Under the pieces are notes generated by a model. The model was not told where the DNA came from, searched no databases, and saw only the letters and a program-made list of their open reading frames with translations. 64,000 nucleotides of DNA from Devosia sediminis (GTDB lineage Bacteria > Pseudomonadota > Alphaproteobacteria > Rhizobiales > Devosiaceae): contig NZ_JAEKMH010000001.1 of the NCBI RefSeq assembly GCF_016411825.1, positions 1-64,000 on the forward strand, read 5' to 3'. A program made the translations under genes and the position numbers. Shown here piece by piece: positions 8,925-17,589 of the stretch; position 1 is the first letter of the stretch; every line of letters starts with the position of its first letter.

Positions 8925-9241
8925 TCGTTGTCCGCTCTACAGTCTGGTAAGACGCCGTTAGCAACGAAGAGGCCCCATCATCCGAGCGGCTGATCATGGA
9001 GCTCACCGGACCAGTTTTGCAAAGCCATAACCGACAGAACTACAGGTTACCGCCTGTGCAGCTCGCACGTTGCTTCGAAGGTTGTGCGACCCACAGATGT
9101 GTAGGGCCATGCCGAAAAACTGTAGGCGAAGGCACGTTGGTCACATAGACAGGGAGCAAGATCTGCTGGCTCTTCGTTTCCGACCCTGGAGCAACCGCTC
9201 GGCGACGACATCGTTGTTAGTTCAAAATGGGAGATTGGCCT
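8925..9241. other. Intergenic, no gene seen
   Basis: About 316 nt between the receiver gene and the BrkB-like gene. I see no convincing ORF, RNA gene or strong hairpin. It presumably carries the promoter of the downstream gene, but no clear sigma-70 or EcfG match stands out. Confidence 0.4.
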
Positions 9242-10384
9242 GTGGCAGAGCAAGCACGAACTTCGGGCAGCGGTCGGGGCAGGGATGCTGATAGACCTCA
9301 AGAAATTCCGGTCGTTGGCTGGAAAGACGTGCTTATTCGCACATACCGAGAAATAAATGACGACCGCGTTACGCTGATCGCCGCAGCGGTCACCTACTAT
9401 CTTCTTCTTTCCCTGTTTCCCACCATTACAGCTTTTGTTTCGATTTACGGACTGTTTGTTGATCCTGCGACCGTCGCTGAGCATATCAACTTGCTCGCCG
9501 CAATTGTGCCGGAAGGCGGCATGTCAATCGTCAATGAGCAACTTACCAAGTTGACCAGCACTGGGGGGACCACACTTGGCGTCGCTTTACTGACCTCCGT
9601 TGCCATTGCCCTGTGGAGTGCAAGCTCAGGCGTGAAGACCATGTTTGAGGCGATGAATGTGGCCTATGACGAACGGGAACAACGGAATTTCTTTGTCCTC
9701 AACGGCACCGCCCTGATGTTCACCTTTGCCGGGATCGTGGGTGCCATGTTGATGATCGTGGCTGCCGTTGTGGTACCCGCTGCGCTCGCCTTTATCGGCC
9801 TTGGCGAGGGCTTTGAGTGGTTGCTGCGCATTGGCTCTTATCTGCTGCTGGCCCTTGTGCTGATGCTGGGTCTTGCTGCGCTTTACCGCTTTGGTCCGAG
9901 CCGTCAGCAAGCCAAGTGGCGCTGGGTTTCGCCTGGTGCGGGACTCGCCACCGTGATTATCCTCGTGGTTTCGCTGCTGTTCTCCTGGTACGCCGCCAAT
10001 TTTGGCAATTACGATGCCACCTATGGGTCGCTCGGGGGGCTGATTGCCCTGCTGACCTGGATGTGGATCAGCGTCACCGCAGTCATAATCGGGGCAGAAC
10101 TTAATTCGGAAGCGGAGCGTCAGACAACGCGCGACTCCACTGCCGGTGCTGACTCGCCACTAGGTCACCGTGACGCGGTGGCAGCCGATACGGTGGGTGA
10201 GCCAGCTGGAGAAGCCCACGACAGAGACGAAGGTATGGTTGGCAGAAGCGCGGACTGGGTTGCTGGCTTCAACGCTGCCAAGACCAAGTTTAAATCGCAG
10301 CGCCGCCATTCCCTGGGTGCCATGACCGCGGCGCTTCCTCTTTCGCTGGCCCTTAGTGCTCTCAGGCGGGAGAAGCGCCGATAG
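9242..10384 (+). CDS. YihY/BrkB family inner-membrane protein
   Basis: A polytopic membrane protein of the YihY/virulence factor BrkB family. A hydrophilic N-terminus is followed by about six hydrophobic segments between residues about 40 and 285 (VTLIAAAVTYYLLLSLFP, TYGSLGGLIALLTWMWIS) with the family block GAELNSE. A polar tail of about 90 residues follows. The GTG at 9242 is preferred over the ATG five codons upstream because GGGAG lies 8 nt before it and overlaps that ATG. Transport or lipid-related functions have been proposed for the family, but none is established. An IS21-type remnant begins about 50 nt after the stop. Confidence 0.8.
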   Translation: MAEQARTSGSGRGRDADRPQEIPVVGWKDVLIRTYREINDDRVTLIAAAVTYYLLLSLFPTITAFVSIYGLFVDPATVAEHINLLAAIVPEGGMSIVNEQLTKLTSTGGTTLGVALLTSVAIALWSASSGVKTMFEAMNVAYDEREQRNFFVLNGTALMFTFAGIVGAMLMIVAAVVVPAALAFIGLGEGFEWLLRIGSYLLLALVLMLGLAALYRFGPSRQQAKWRWVSPGAGLATVIILVVSLLFSWYAANFGNYDATYGSLGGLIALLTWMWISVTAVIIGAELNSEAERQTTRDSTAGADSPLGHRDAVAADTVGEPAGEAHDRDEGMVGRSADWVAGFNAAKTKFKSQRRHSLGAMTAALPLSLALSALRREKRR

Positions 10385-10435
10385 TTTCCAGCCACTTCTT
10401 GGCACCAGCGCGCCTGGCGATGCTGGATCATCCGG

Positions 10436-11986
10436 TGTGTTTCGGCGTGCAAAATTGACCCCGTTATGGGGGTAATCGGCTTCTAATTTTGACCCCCTGG
10501 ATTTGTTGATCAGACTGCCTGTTTTGGATTTGACGGGCGGTTAGGGGATGAAGGGCGTGGATACGATTGCACGGGTTCGTCGGGCATATTTCGTGCAAGG
10601 CAAGTCCATCAAGCAGATCGAGCGGGAGCTGCATGTTGCGCGCAACACGGTGCGCAAGATCACCCGGTCGGGCGAGACGCACTTTTCCTATGAACGAGAG
10701 AAGCAGCCGTTGCCGCGGATCGGTCCGTGGCCGGCTGAGTTGAACCGACTGCTGCTAGCCAACGAGGGGAAGGCCGCACGCGAGCGGCTTACGCTGATCC
10801 GGGTGTTCGAGGAACTGGCGGGCCTCGGCTACGAGGGTAGCTATGATGCGGTCCGGCGTTATGCCCGGAGCTGGAGCCAGGATCGCTCGGCCAATGTGGC
10901 TTCGGCGTTCGTGCCGCTGAGCTTTGCGCCGGGAGAAGCCTATCAGTTCGACTGGAGCCACGAGATCGTGCTGCTCAATGGCACGACGGTGACGATCAAG
11001 GTCGCCCATGTGCGGCTGTGCCATAGCCGGATGATGTTCGTTAGGGCCTATCCGCGCGAGACCCAGGAGATGGTGTTCGACGCTCATGATCGGGCGTTTG
11101 CCTTCTTCAAGGGTGCCTGCACGCGCGGCATCTACGACAACATGAAGACGGCGGTCGAGACCATCTTCGTGGGCAAGGAGCGGGCCTACAATCGGCGCTT
11201 CCTGCAGATGTGCGGCCATCATCTGGTTGACCCCGTCGCCTGCACGCCAGCCTCGGGTTGGGAGAAGGGTCAGGTCGAGAACCAGGTCGGCCTGGTGCGG
11301 GAGCGCTTCTTTACGCCGCGTCTTCGGTTCCGGAGCTATGACGAGCTCAATGCCTGGCTGCTGGACAAGACCATTGCCTATGCCCGGGCACACCGGCATC
11401 CCGAGTTCCGCGACCGAACCATCTGGGAGGTGTTCGAAGCCGAGCGGCCCAGCCTGGTGACCTATGCCGGTGCCTTCGACGGCTTCCATGCTGTGACTGC
11501 CTCGGTCAGCAAGACCTGCCTGGTGCGGTTCGACAACAACAGATACTCGGTGGCAGCTCATGCTGTTGGCCGGCCGGTCGAGATCCGGGCCTATGCCGAC
11601 TGCATCGAGTTGCGCCAGGATGGCCTCGTGGTGGGCGAGCATGCTCGCTCCTTCGGGCGCGACCAGACCATCTACGATCCCTGGCATTACGTGCCGGTAC
11701 TGGCGCGCAAGCCGGGTGCCTGGCGCAATGGCGCTCCCTTCAAGGACTGGGTGATGCCGGCCAGTATCGAGAAGATCCGGCGCCGGCTGCGCTCTGCAGA
11801 CGATGGCGACCGGCAGATGGTGAGCATCCTCACCGCCGTGCTCAGCGATGGCCTGCCGGCGGTCGAGACCGCTTGTGCCGAAGCGGTGCGCGAGGGGGTC
11901 TGTTCCGCCGATATCGTGCTCAACATCCTGGCCCGGCAACGCGAACCCCGCAGCCCGGCCACCATCCTGAACACCCCACAGGCCCT
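10436..11986 (+). mobile_element. IS21-family insertion sequence, 3' part lost
   Basis: The left end carries a terminal-repeat-like array and is followed by an istA gene. There is no istB helper gene and no right terminal repeat. The element stops inside the istA 3' end, where sequence of an EAL-domain gene begins (junction about 11983-11990). The left boundary is estimated at about 10436-10450 from the start of the repeat region. Seen: half an element. Inferred: a deletion between the IS and the neighbouring c-di-GMP gene. Confidence 0.8.
10455..10497 (+). repeat. IS21-type terminal repeats, left end
   Basis: TTGACCCC occurs twice in direct orientation (10455-10462 and 10489-10496). The intervening segment contains ACCCC...GGGGT in inverted form. 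Multiple short repeats near the ends are usual for transposase binding in the IS21 family. Confidence 0.5.
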
Positions 11987-11999
11987 TATGCGTCTTTGA
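10548..11999 (+). pseudogene. istA: IstA transposase, truncated at the 3' end
   Basis: IS21-family transposase: an N-terminal helix-turn-helix (residues 1-45, IARVRRAYFVQGKSIKQIER), a DDE integrase core with Asp in YQFDWSHE, Asp in GIYDNMKT and Glu in EKGQVENQ, and a C-terminal domain. The frame is open for 483 codons. The last residues (ALMRL) and the stop come from the abutting EAL gene, so about 20-30 native C-terminal residues appear missing. istB, encoding the AAA+ helper ATPase needed for transposition, is absent. The copy is probably immobile unless complemented in trans. Confidence 0.85.
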
Positions 12000-12307
12000 C
12001 TCACCTCAGCAAGTTCCCGGTCAGCTGGCTCAAGATAGATCAGTCGTTCATTCGTGAACTGGGGGACAGTCCGGACGCTACTGCGATCGTCAAGGCTGTG
12101 ATCGGTCTGTCGCGTAGCCTTGGTATTCAGGTAGTCGCGGAGGGCGTTGAGACGCTCGACCAGTGGCGCGAGCTAAAGAGACGAGGTTGCGACCTCGCGC
12201 AAGGCTACCTCATCGCCAAGCCGATGAGCGCAGATCGCGTTCCGCATTTCATGAGGACCTGGCAGGGGGTAAATACGCGCTCCAAGGGAAAGCAAGCCGC
12301 TTGCTAG
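11987..12307 (+). pseudogene. EAL-domain (c-di-GMP phosphodiesterase) C-terminal fragment
   Basis: The frame encodes the last third of an EAL domain: YASLTHLSKFPV, KIDQSFIREL, VVAEGVET and DLAQGYLIAKP. The N-terminal part with the EAL motif and the first metal ligands is gone, replaced by the IS21 remnant. No start codon or ribosome-binding site serves the fragment. The ancestral gene was probably a larger c-di-GMP signalling protein on the plus strand. Confidence 0.9.
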
Positions 12308-12350
12308 TGAATTCTTCCCTGCCGAAGAAATCCGACATGGAGTAACGGGC

Positions 12351-12662
12351 ATGCATCAGTGGGTTTACGTCAGCAAGTGCATCGTTCCTGACGCTGACAT
12401 CCAGAACGCGATCGACAGTATCATCAAAGTCAGCCAGTCCAGAAACATGGACCTTCAGGTAACGGGGGCATTGTTCTTCACCGGCACCCACTTCGCTCAA
12501 CTACTTGAGGGACCGCCAGGCGGTATGATGACCCTGAGGTCATCCATCCTCGCTGACCCACGGCACAAGGACGCCCTTACTATGCTGGAAGGAAGAATCG
12601 AACAGCGCCGCTTCCATGGTTGGGCACTGGCCTATTCCGGACCTTCGCTGGTCCTCTCTTGA
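12351..12662 (+). CDS. BLUF-domain blue-light photosensor, short
   Basis: BLUF domains bind FAD and sense blue light. In this 103-aa protein the flavin-coupling residues are present: Tyr6 (VYVS), Asn32 (SRNMDLQVTGA) and Gln50 (HFAQLLEG), with the same Asn-Gln spacing of 18 as in AppA. Trp91 (GWALAY) is a candidate for the semi-conserved Trp. After it only about 12 residues remain, so the capping helices usual in stand-alone BLUF proteins (about 140 aa) are missing or short. GGAG precedes the ATG by about 7 nt. It follows an EAL remnant, consistent with a former light-controlled c-di-GMP output. Confidence 0.75.
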   Translation: MHQWVYVSKCIVPDADIQNAIDSIIKVSQSRNMDLQVTGALFFTGTHFAQLLEGPPGGMMTLRSSILADPRHKDALTMLEGRIEQRRFHGWALAYSGPSLVLS

Positions 12663-13033
12663 GCGGTGCATCGCTGCATTCGTGAAAGGGGCCCGGAAAA
12701 ACATCGGAGCGCTGTAGCTCTTGTGGACCTTATGATAGAGATAGCCGCGTGAAGCGGAGGCGGGTAACTTGGTTCGCCGCGGAATGACTGCTTCGGCAGC
12801 CTCTTGTCTGAAAGCGGACTGACTGGTTTCCACCCCATTTCAGCCAGGAGCCACTTCCGATGCGGATGCCGAAATCTTAGTGTTCGCAGCCACACTTGGG
12901 ATCAAGATTTCCCAATCATTACAGTGCCCATCTATATCGCAGCGGGTGCGCCATTCCATCTTATTGATGGAGTTTAGCAATCTGGGTTTGTTGGACTTTC
13001 GCCTGCCGCTGTTGATACACAGAGGTGGTCCAC
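12663..13033. other. Intergenic, no gene seen
   Basis: About 370 nt with no convincing coding frame on either strand. The last part precedes the integrase start with AGAGGTGG as ribosome-binding site. It probably consists of mobile-element flank. Confidence 0.4.
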
Positions 13034-13165
13034 ATGGTCCTTTCTATGCCGTCTCCTTTCAAGCACCCTGCCACTGGCGTCTACTGGTACCGCCAACGCG
13101 TTCCGGCGCGGTTGGCATCCTCTGCAAAGGGGAAAATGGTCACCGTGACCGTCGATGGTCACCCC
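13034..13165 (+). pseudogene. Site-specific integrase, N-terminal fragment (DUF6538 type)
   Basis: From the ATG at 13034, preceded by AGAGGTGG, the frame begins like DUF6538-containing tyrosine recombinases (SMPSPFKHPATGVYWYRQRVP, then GKMVTVTVDG). After about 44 codons the similarity ends, and sequence of an SMP-30 gene follows in another frame. Only the arm-binding head survives. This marks a deletion junction between an integrative element and the chromosome. Confidence 0.65.
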
Positions 13166-13189
13166 GGCCACCGGACAGAACAGTGCGGT

Positions 13190-13912
13190 AAAGGTCTCGC
13201 GGATGGTCACCTCCATCGCGGCCCGTCGCGGCGGCGGCCATGCGGTGATGACGCAGAACGGCCTGGAACTGCTCGACATGGAGACCGGCGCGCTCACGCC
13301 CGTGGTCGACCCCGAAGAGAGCATCGAATCCAATCGCTTCAACGACGCCAAATGCGACCGTCGCGGTCGCTTCTGGGCGGGCAGCATGGCACTCGACGCC
13401 TCGGCGCCATCGGGCAGCCTCTATTGCATCGAACCCGACGGCACCTATCGCCGGGTGGATACCGGCTTCACCGTGTCGAACGGCATGGACTGGAGCCCCG
13501 ACGACAAAAGCATGTATTTTGCCGACTCGGCTCAGGGCTGCGTCTTTGTTTATGATTTCGATCTCGAACGCGCCACGGTGAGCAATCGCCGCCCGCTCAT
13601 CACCATACCGGCCGTGGAAGGCAAGCCAGACGGGCTGACTGTCGATGCCGAAGGCGTCATCTGGGTCGCGGTCTGGGATGGGTGGTCGGTGCGGCGCTAC
13701 GCCCCCGACGGGCGGCTCGACCGAATTGTCGTTGTTCCCGTGCCCAGACCGTCGAGTTGCTGTTTCGGTGGCCCAATCTCGACCGGCTCTATATTACCTC
13801 GGGCCGAATTCGCCTTGCCGAGCGTATGCTGGTCGAAGCGCCGCTGTCGGGTGGGCTGTTTGTCTTTGAGCCGGGCGTGCGCGGCCAGCCGGGCGGGCAG
13901 TTTGCGGGATGA
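13190..13912 (+). pseudogene. SMP-30/gluconolactonase, 5'-truncated and frameshifted
   Basis: Family members hydrolyse sugar lactones. Recognisable SMP-30 blocks are GGGHAVMTQNGLELLD, RFNDAKCDRRGRFWAGSM and VSNGMDWSPDDKSMYFADS; NGMDWSPD carries metal-binding residues. The N-terminal blade (with the LGEGP metal ligand) is missing, replaced by the integrase fragment. A further shift lies at about 13773-13776: FGGP ends one frame, and NLDRLYITSGRIRL with the natural C-terminus continues in another, stopping at 13912. One missing base would explain it. The stop overlaps the start of the SDR gene (ATGA), so the two were an operon. Confidence 0.85.
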
Positions 13913-14676
13913 GTACCAACCTCTATCCGAGCCTGAAGGACAGGTCGGTTCTGGTGACGGGCGGGGCGTCCGGCATCGGCCGGGCCATGGCCTTCGCCTT
14001 TGCCCGGCAGGGTGCGCCTGTTGGGATTGTCGACCGTGATACCGAGGGTGCGGCGAAGACGGCCACAGCTATTAGTGCCGATGGGGGCAGGGCCTTTGCG
14101 GCCCCCGCCGACGTTACCGATATCCAGGCGCTGCGCGCGGCCATTGCCAGTGTCGCTGCGGCCATGGGGCCGATCCGCGTCCTCATCAACAATGCCGGCA
14201 ACGACCAGCGCCACGACTTTGCGACCCTGACGTCCGACTATTGGGACGAACGCATGGCGGTCAATCTGCGTCACCTGGCCTTTGCGGCGCAGGCGGTGAC
14301 GCCGGGCATGGAAGCGGCAGGCGGCGGCGTCATCATCAATCTCGGCTCGACATCCTGGATGCAAGGTGCTGCGGGCCTCATCGCTTATGGCACCGCCAAG
14401 GCCGCCATTGGCGGGTTCACGCAATGTTTCGCGCGCGATCTCGGTCCATCGGGCATTCGCGTCATGTGCATTGCGCCCGGCCGGACCATGACCGAGCGGG
14501 CGACAGCCGGCGGGCTGGATCCGGACTACGAGGCCCAGACATTGGCGCGGCAGGCGGTGAAAACCTTGGTCCTGCCGGAGGACATCGCCAATCTTGCCTT
14601 GTGGCTGGCCAGCGACGACGCCCGCATCATGTCGGGCCAGACCATCATCGCCGATGGCGGCCACATGATGCGCTAG
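13909..14676 (+). CDS. SDR-family sugar dehydrogenase
   Basis: A 255-aa classical short-chain dehydrogenase with NAD(P)-binding TGGASGIG (residues about 17-24), NNAG at about 92-95, and the catalytic Ser with Tyr-x-x-x-Lys (AYGTAKAA). It overlaps the SMP-30 pseudogene by 4 nt. The pairing SDR plus lactonase is typical of oxidative, non-phosphorylating sugar degradation (for example L-arabinose, D-xylose or D-galactose dehydrogenase). The substrate cannot be told from sequence. The reading frame is intact, but its partner upstream is dead and its original promoter is lost. Confidence 0.85.
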   Translation: MSTNLYPSLKDRSVLVTGGASGIGRAMAFAFARQGAPVGIVDRDTEGAAKTATAISADGGRAFAAPADVTDIQALRAAIASVAAAMGPIRVLINNAGNDQRHDFATLTSDYWDERMAVNLRHLAFAAQAVTPGMEAAGGGVIINLGSTSWMQGAAGLIAYGTAKAAIGGFTQCFARDLGPSGIRVMCIAPGRTMTERATAGGLDPDYEAQTLARQAVKTLVLPEDIANLALWLASDDARIMSGQTIIADGGHMMR

Positions 14677-15178
14677 GCGCTGCCCAGTCGCCTGATGCGC
14701 AAGAGCACGTCCGCGATGATCAGGGCGTGCACCACGACTGCAAGGCCCAGGGCGACGAGATGGAAGCCGGCGTCCACCGGTCCGATGGCAAGGATCGTCC
14801 AGAGACTGAGCGGCAGGAAGATCACCAGCGAGGTCATGAGGCCCGGATTGTAGCTGCGGAACCGTACTGCCGCGCCGATATGGGTGACCCCATTGAGGAG
14901 CATGGCATAGGGTGCCACGAGTCCGAAGCCGCCACCCCAGAGATAGGCCGCGTAAAGGGCCGCCAGATTCAGCCCCCAGACCACGGGAAGGTTGATGACG
15001 AGGACGGCCGTGGTGCTAAGGGCTTCCTTGCCCCCAAAGATCCGCTGGTTGACAAAGGTCCGGAACCGGTCGCCCGTATGCTCCTCGACCTGGTGCAGCA
15101 TATAGCCGGGGCTGTGGAGGAAGAGCAGCACCAGGGGCAGGGCATAGGCGGCGTGCAGCAGGGGCACGATGGCTCGTG
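14673..15178 (-). pseudogene. HXXEE-domain membrane protein, start lost
   Basis: Encodes several hydrophobic segments and the family signature HQVEEH, followed by a block typical of HXXEE proteins (NGVTHIGAAVRFRSYNPG) and a final membrane pair. Family function is unknown. Similarity begins directly at the 3' end of the mliC gene without its own start codon. The only upstream in-frame starts lie inside mliC in another frame. The 3' end overlaps the SDR gene tail by 4 nt, convergently. The best reading is a 5'-truncated gene fused by deletion to mliC. Confidence 0.65.
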
Positions 15179-15543
15179 GTGATCTGGGTGCAGGACAGCA
15201 CGGGCTCTGCATTGTCGCCAAGCGTCGTGTCGTGGAGGCTGCCGTCATTGCCGGTGCTCCACCACTGCCACTTGCCGGCCGCATGGCGCGTGCCGGAACC
15301 CGAGAGGATCGAGGCAAAGACCAGGTGCTGTGACACGCCGGTCACCGGCATGGTGGCGAGATAGTTGGGGTCGGCGTTGACATAGGTCACCTCAGGCGGA
15401 CATTCAGCGCCGCAGTTGTAGGTCACGGTTCTGCGCTGGAACTCGCCATCGGTGGTCAGCTCCACCTGGCCCGTGGCCGCATTGGCAGCAGCGGGGATCG
15501 ACAGTACGGCAAGCAAGGAAAACACGGCGACCAGGCGTTTCAT
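15016..15543 (-). CDS. MliC-family lysozyme inhibitor with non-native C-terminal extension
   Basis: MliC-like proteins are periplasmic or outer-membrane inhibitors of C-type lysozyme. From the ATG at 15543 the protein has a signal peptide (MKRLVAVFSLLAVLS...AANA), then the family blocks TVTYNCG, VTYVNADPNYLATMPV, SGSGTRHAAGKWQWWS and the final VLSCTQI near 15180. No lipobox Cys is seen. Past that point it runs out of frame through the HXXEE gene for about 50 Arg/Pro-rich codons to a stop at 15016. The native stop appears deleted. The inhibitor domain itself is complete. Confidence 0.75.
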   Translation of the reverse strand: MKRLVAVFSLLAVLSIPAAANAATGQVELTTDGEFQRRTVTYNCGAECPPEVTYVNADPNYLATMPVTGVSQHLVFASILSGSGTRHAAGKWQWWSTGNDGSLHDTTLGDNAEPVLSCTQITTSHRAPAARRLCPAPGAALPPQPRLYAAPGRGAYGRPVPDLCQPADLWGQGSP

Positions 15544-15676
15544 GGGACAGGGCTCCATCTGGGGATGTCACCTCAATAGCCAGTGGTCCAGGGTGCCGGC
15601 ATCCTCAGTTCTGAGGATAGTGGCGGCGCCCGTGCCAGCGTAGATCTGGGACAAGCCTCCACTCCCGAGCCCTGCA

Positions 15677-16801
15677 ATGTCGAACCCAATTACCGCGGCC
15701 AAGTCAGCAACGCCCTTCGTCACGTCCGAGGCTATGGTACCGGTCGCGGCACTCTTCGTCGGAATTGCCCTGCCGCTCGGCCACGATCAGCTAGACCACT
15801 TGCCGGTCCCGTTCGAACTCGTCGCGTCGCTCGTCATCATCGGGTTTGTCTTCTGGACCGTATTCGTGGTGCTGCACCACGCCGAGGCGATTGCCCACCG
15901 CGTCGGCGAGCCGTTCGGCACCCTGGTCCTCACCACTGCAGTCACCGCCATCGAGGCCTCGGTCATTGTCTCGGTCATGCTGCATGGCACGCCAAACCCG
16001 ACCATTGCGCGGGAATCGGTATTTTCCACTGTGATGATCGTCTGCGCCGGCGTCATAGGCCTCGCGCTGTTGCTGGGCGGATGGCGGCATCATCATCGGG
16101 AGCACAAGCGCCAGGGGACCAGTGCCCTTCTCGCTGTCATCATGGCCCTGTCGGTTCTGGTTCTGGTCCTGCCCAACTATACGCTGAGGACAGGGCCGGG
16201 CGAGTTTTCGCCTTTGCAACTGATGTTCATCAGCGGCCTTTGCCTCCTCCTCTATATCGGCTTCGTCATTGGCCAGACCCAGCGCTACCGGGAGGACTTC
16301 CTGGATGCAGAGGCCGGTTCAATAGGTCGCCACGAAGCGTCCGGCAGCCCGGTTCGCAGCTTCGTCCTCCTGGGCATTGGCCTCGTGGGCATTGTGCTGA
16401 TGGCCGAGTATGTCGCTGCCACACTTGAGACGGCGCTCGAGGCGGCGCATGTGGAGCAGGTCGGCGCCATTGTCGGCGCGTTCGTCGCCACGCTGGTGCT
16501 CCTGCCCGAAACTGTCGCGGCAATCCGCGCAGCGATGCACAATCAGCTACAGCGCAGTCTCAACATCGCCTTGGGTTCAGCCTGCGCCACGATCGGCATG
16601 GCCGTTCCTATTGTGGCCCTGATCAGCCTTTTCACCGGCCATCCGCTTATCCTCGGCCTTGGACCGGGAGACACCGTGCTTTTGCTTCTGGCGCTGGGGG
16701 TCAGCATCGTCAGTTTCGGCAGCGGACGCACGACCGTGCTGACCGGCGTCGTCCACCTCGTGATCTTCGTGGCCTATGTCCTGCTCATCGCCGTGCCGTA
16801 G
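15677..16801 (+). CDS. chaA: ChaA-type calcium/sodium:proton antiporter
   Basis: A 374-aa CaCA-superfamily exchanger with about eleven hydrophobic segments. The first alpha repeat is clear (GEPFGTLVLTTAVTAIEAS), and the second lies near AFVATLVLLPETVAAIRAA. A His-rich loop (HHHREHKRQ) and an acidic loop lie on the cytoplasmic side. It exports Na+ or Ca2+ in exchange for protons. The ATG at 15677 lacks a clear ribosome-binding site; an internal ATG at 15734 follows GAGGCT, so the start is uncertain. The gene is monocistronic and divergent from mliC. Confidence 0.85.
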   Translation: MSNPITAAKSATPFVTSEAMVPVAALFVGIALPLGHDQLDHLPVPFELVASLVIIGFVFWTVFVVLHHAEAIAHRVGEPFGTLVLTTAVTAIEASVIVSVMLHGTPNPTIARESVFSTVMIVCAGVIGLALLLGGWRHHHREHKRQGTSALLAVIMALSVLVLVLPNYTLRTGPGEFSPLQLMFISGLCLLLYIGFVIGQTQRYREDFLDAEAGSIGRHEASGSPVRSFVLLGIGLVGIVLMAEYVAATLETALEAAHVEQVGAIVGAFVATLVLLPETVAAIRAAMHNQLQRSLNIALGSACATIGMAVPIVALISLFTGHPLILGLGPGDTVLLLLALGVSIVSFGSGRTTVLTGVVHLVIFVAYVLLIAVP

Positions 16802-16896
16802 GCCTCCCACAACCAACTACCTGACACGTAGCTGTCACTGCTGCCCCGCCGCTCTACAACGGTGCCGCACATGATGGCAGCGTGATGGAGGGGCTG

Positions 16897-17478
16897 ATGA
16901 AAGGGGTCGTGATCTTCGAGGTGCCGGGGGCAAGACCCGACCGAGATCGGATTTTGCGGAAGCGTCCTGAAGGCGATTGCCTGATTGTCGCCGTCGACAA
17001 CGTGTCCGAAGTCTCGCCCATTGCCGTTTCGCTCGTCGAGGCGGGTTTCGAATTGGTGGAACTGTGCGGAGGCATCTCGCCGAAGGTGCGCCATGACGTG
17101 CGCGCCGCGACTGGCGATCGCGCCCGCGTCAGCTCGGTGACCTTCGGCATCGAATCCCTTGCTTCGGCGGCGCGCTTCAATGACGCTTTCAACCGAGGCG
17201 AGATTCCCAAACAGGCTTTCGTGGTTCTTGATACAGCGGCGCGCCCGGGCGAAACGCCCGAGGTGATGACGCCACACAGCATTCCGACGCCCATCCATTT
17301 CGTGAAGGACGCCGAAGCCGCAGCAGACGTCGTCCGGCGACTGGTCGCGGAGGATGTGTTATTGGTCGAACTTTATGGAGGGTTTTCAACCGGGGACATC
17401 GCCATGGTCATCAACGCGGCCGAGGGCAGGGCTGCCATCGGCAGCGGCGGCTTTGCCATCGACGCTCTGACTTCCTGA
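16897..17478 (+). CDS. DUF6506 family protein with internal duplication
   Basis: A 193-aa soluble protein of unknown function. The two halves (residues about 1-85 and 108-193) align by pattern: a hydrophobic strand, a segment ending in an acidic Val/Leu strand, and the signature ELCGG in the first half and ELYGG in the second. This points to an internal duplication of one domain. GGAGG lies about 5 nt before the ATG at 16897; GTG and ATG codons slightly upstream overlap that site and are less likely. It is followed at 37 nt by the ECF-type promoter of the next gene. Confidence 0.65.
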   Translation: MKGVVIFEVPGARPDRDRILRKRPEGDCLIVAVDNVSEVSPIAVSLVEAGFELVELCGGISPKVRHDVRAATGDRARVSSVTFGIESLASAARFNDAFNRGEIPKQAFVVLDTAARPGETPEVMTPHSIPTPIHFVKDAEAAADVVRRLVAEDVLLVELYGGFSTGDIAMVINAAEGRAAIGSGGFAIDALTS

Positions 17479-17514
17479 AAAAAAACGGCTCTGCGACGAA
17501 AATTTCTGCGTCGC

Positions 17515-17541
17515 TGTCACAAGTCTCATTCCGCCGGCGTC
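17515..17541 (+). promoter_or_regulatory. ECF41-type promoter (TGTCACA-N16-CGTC)
   Basis: TGTCACA at 17515-17521, 16 nt, then CGTC at 17538-17541. This is the published consensus for ECF41 sigma factors. It lies about 50 nt before the carboxymuconolactone-decarboxylase-like gene, whose downstream neighbour is an ECF sigma factor with a SnoaL-like C-terminus. Auto-regulation of the pair is likely. A 6-bp inverted repeat (GCGACG / CGTCGC, 17493-17514) ends just before it. Confidence 0.8.
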
Positions 17542-17589
17542 AAGGAGGCAGCGAGCCAATGATGGCACCGCAAACCAGGAGAGACCAGA

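Noticed and set aside
10755-11939. 394-codon minus-strand frame
   Set aside because: It is antisense to the IS21 transposase, whose domain and catalytic residues are clear on the plus strand.
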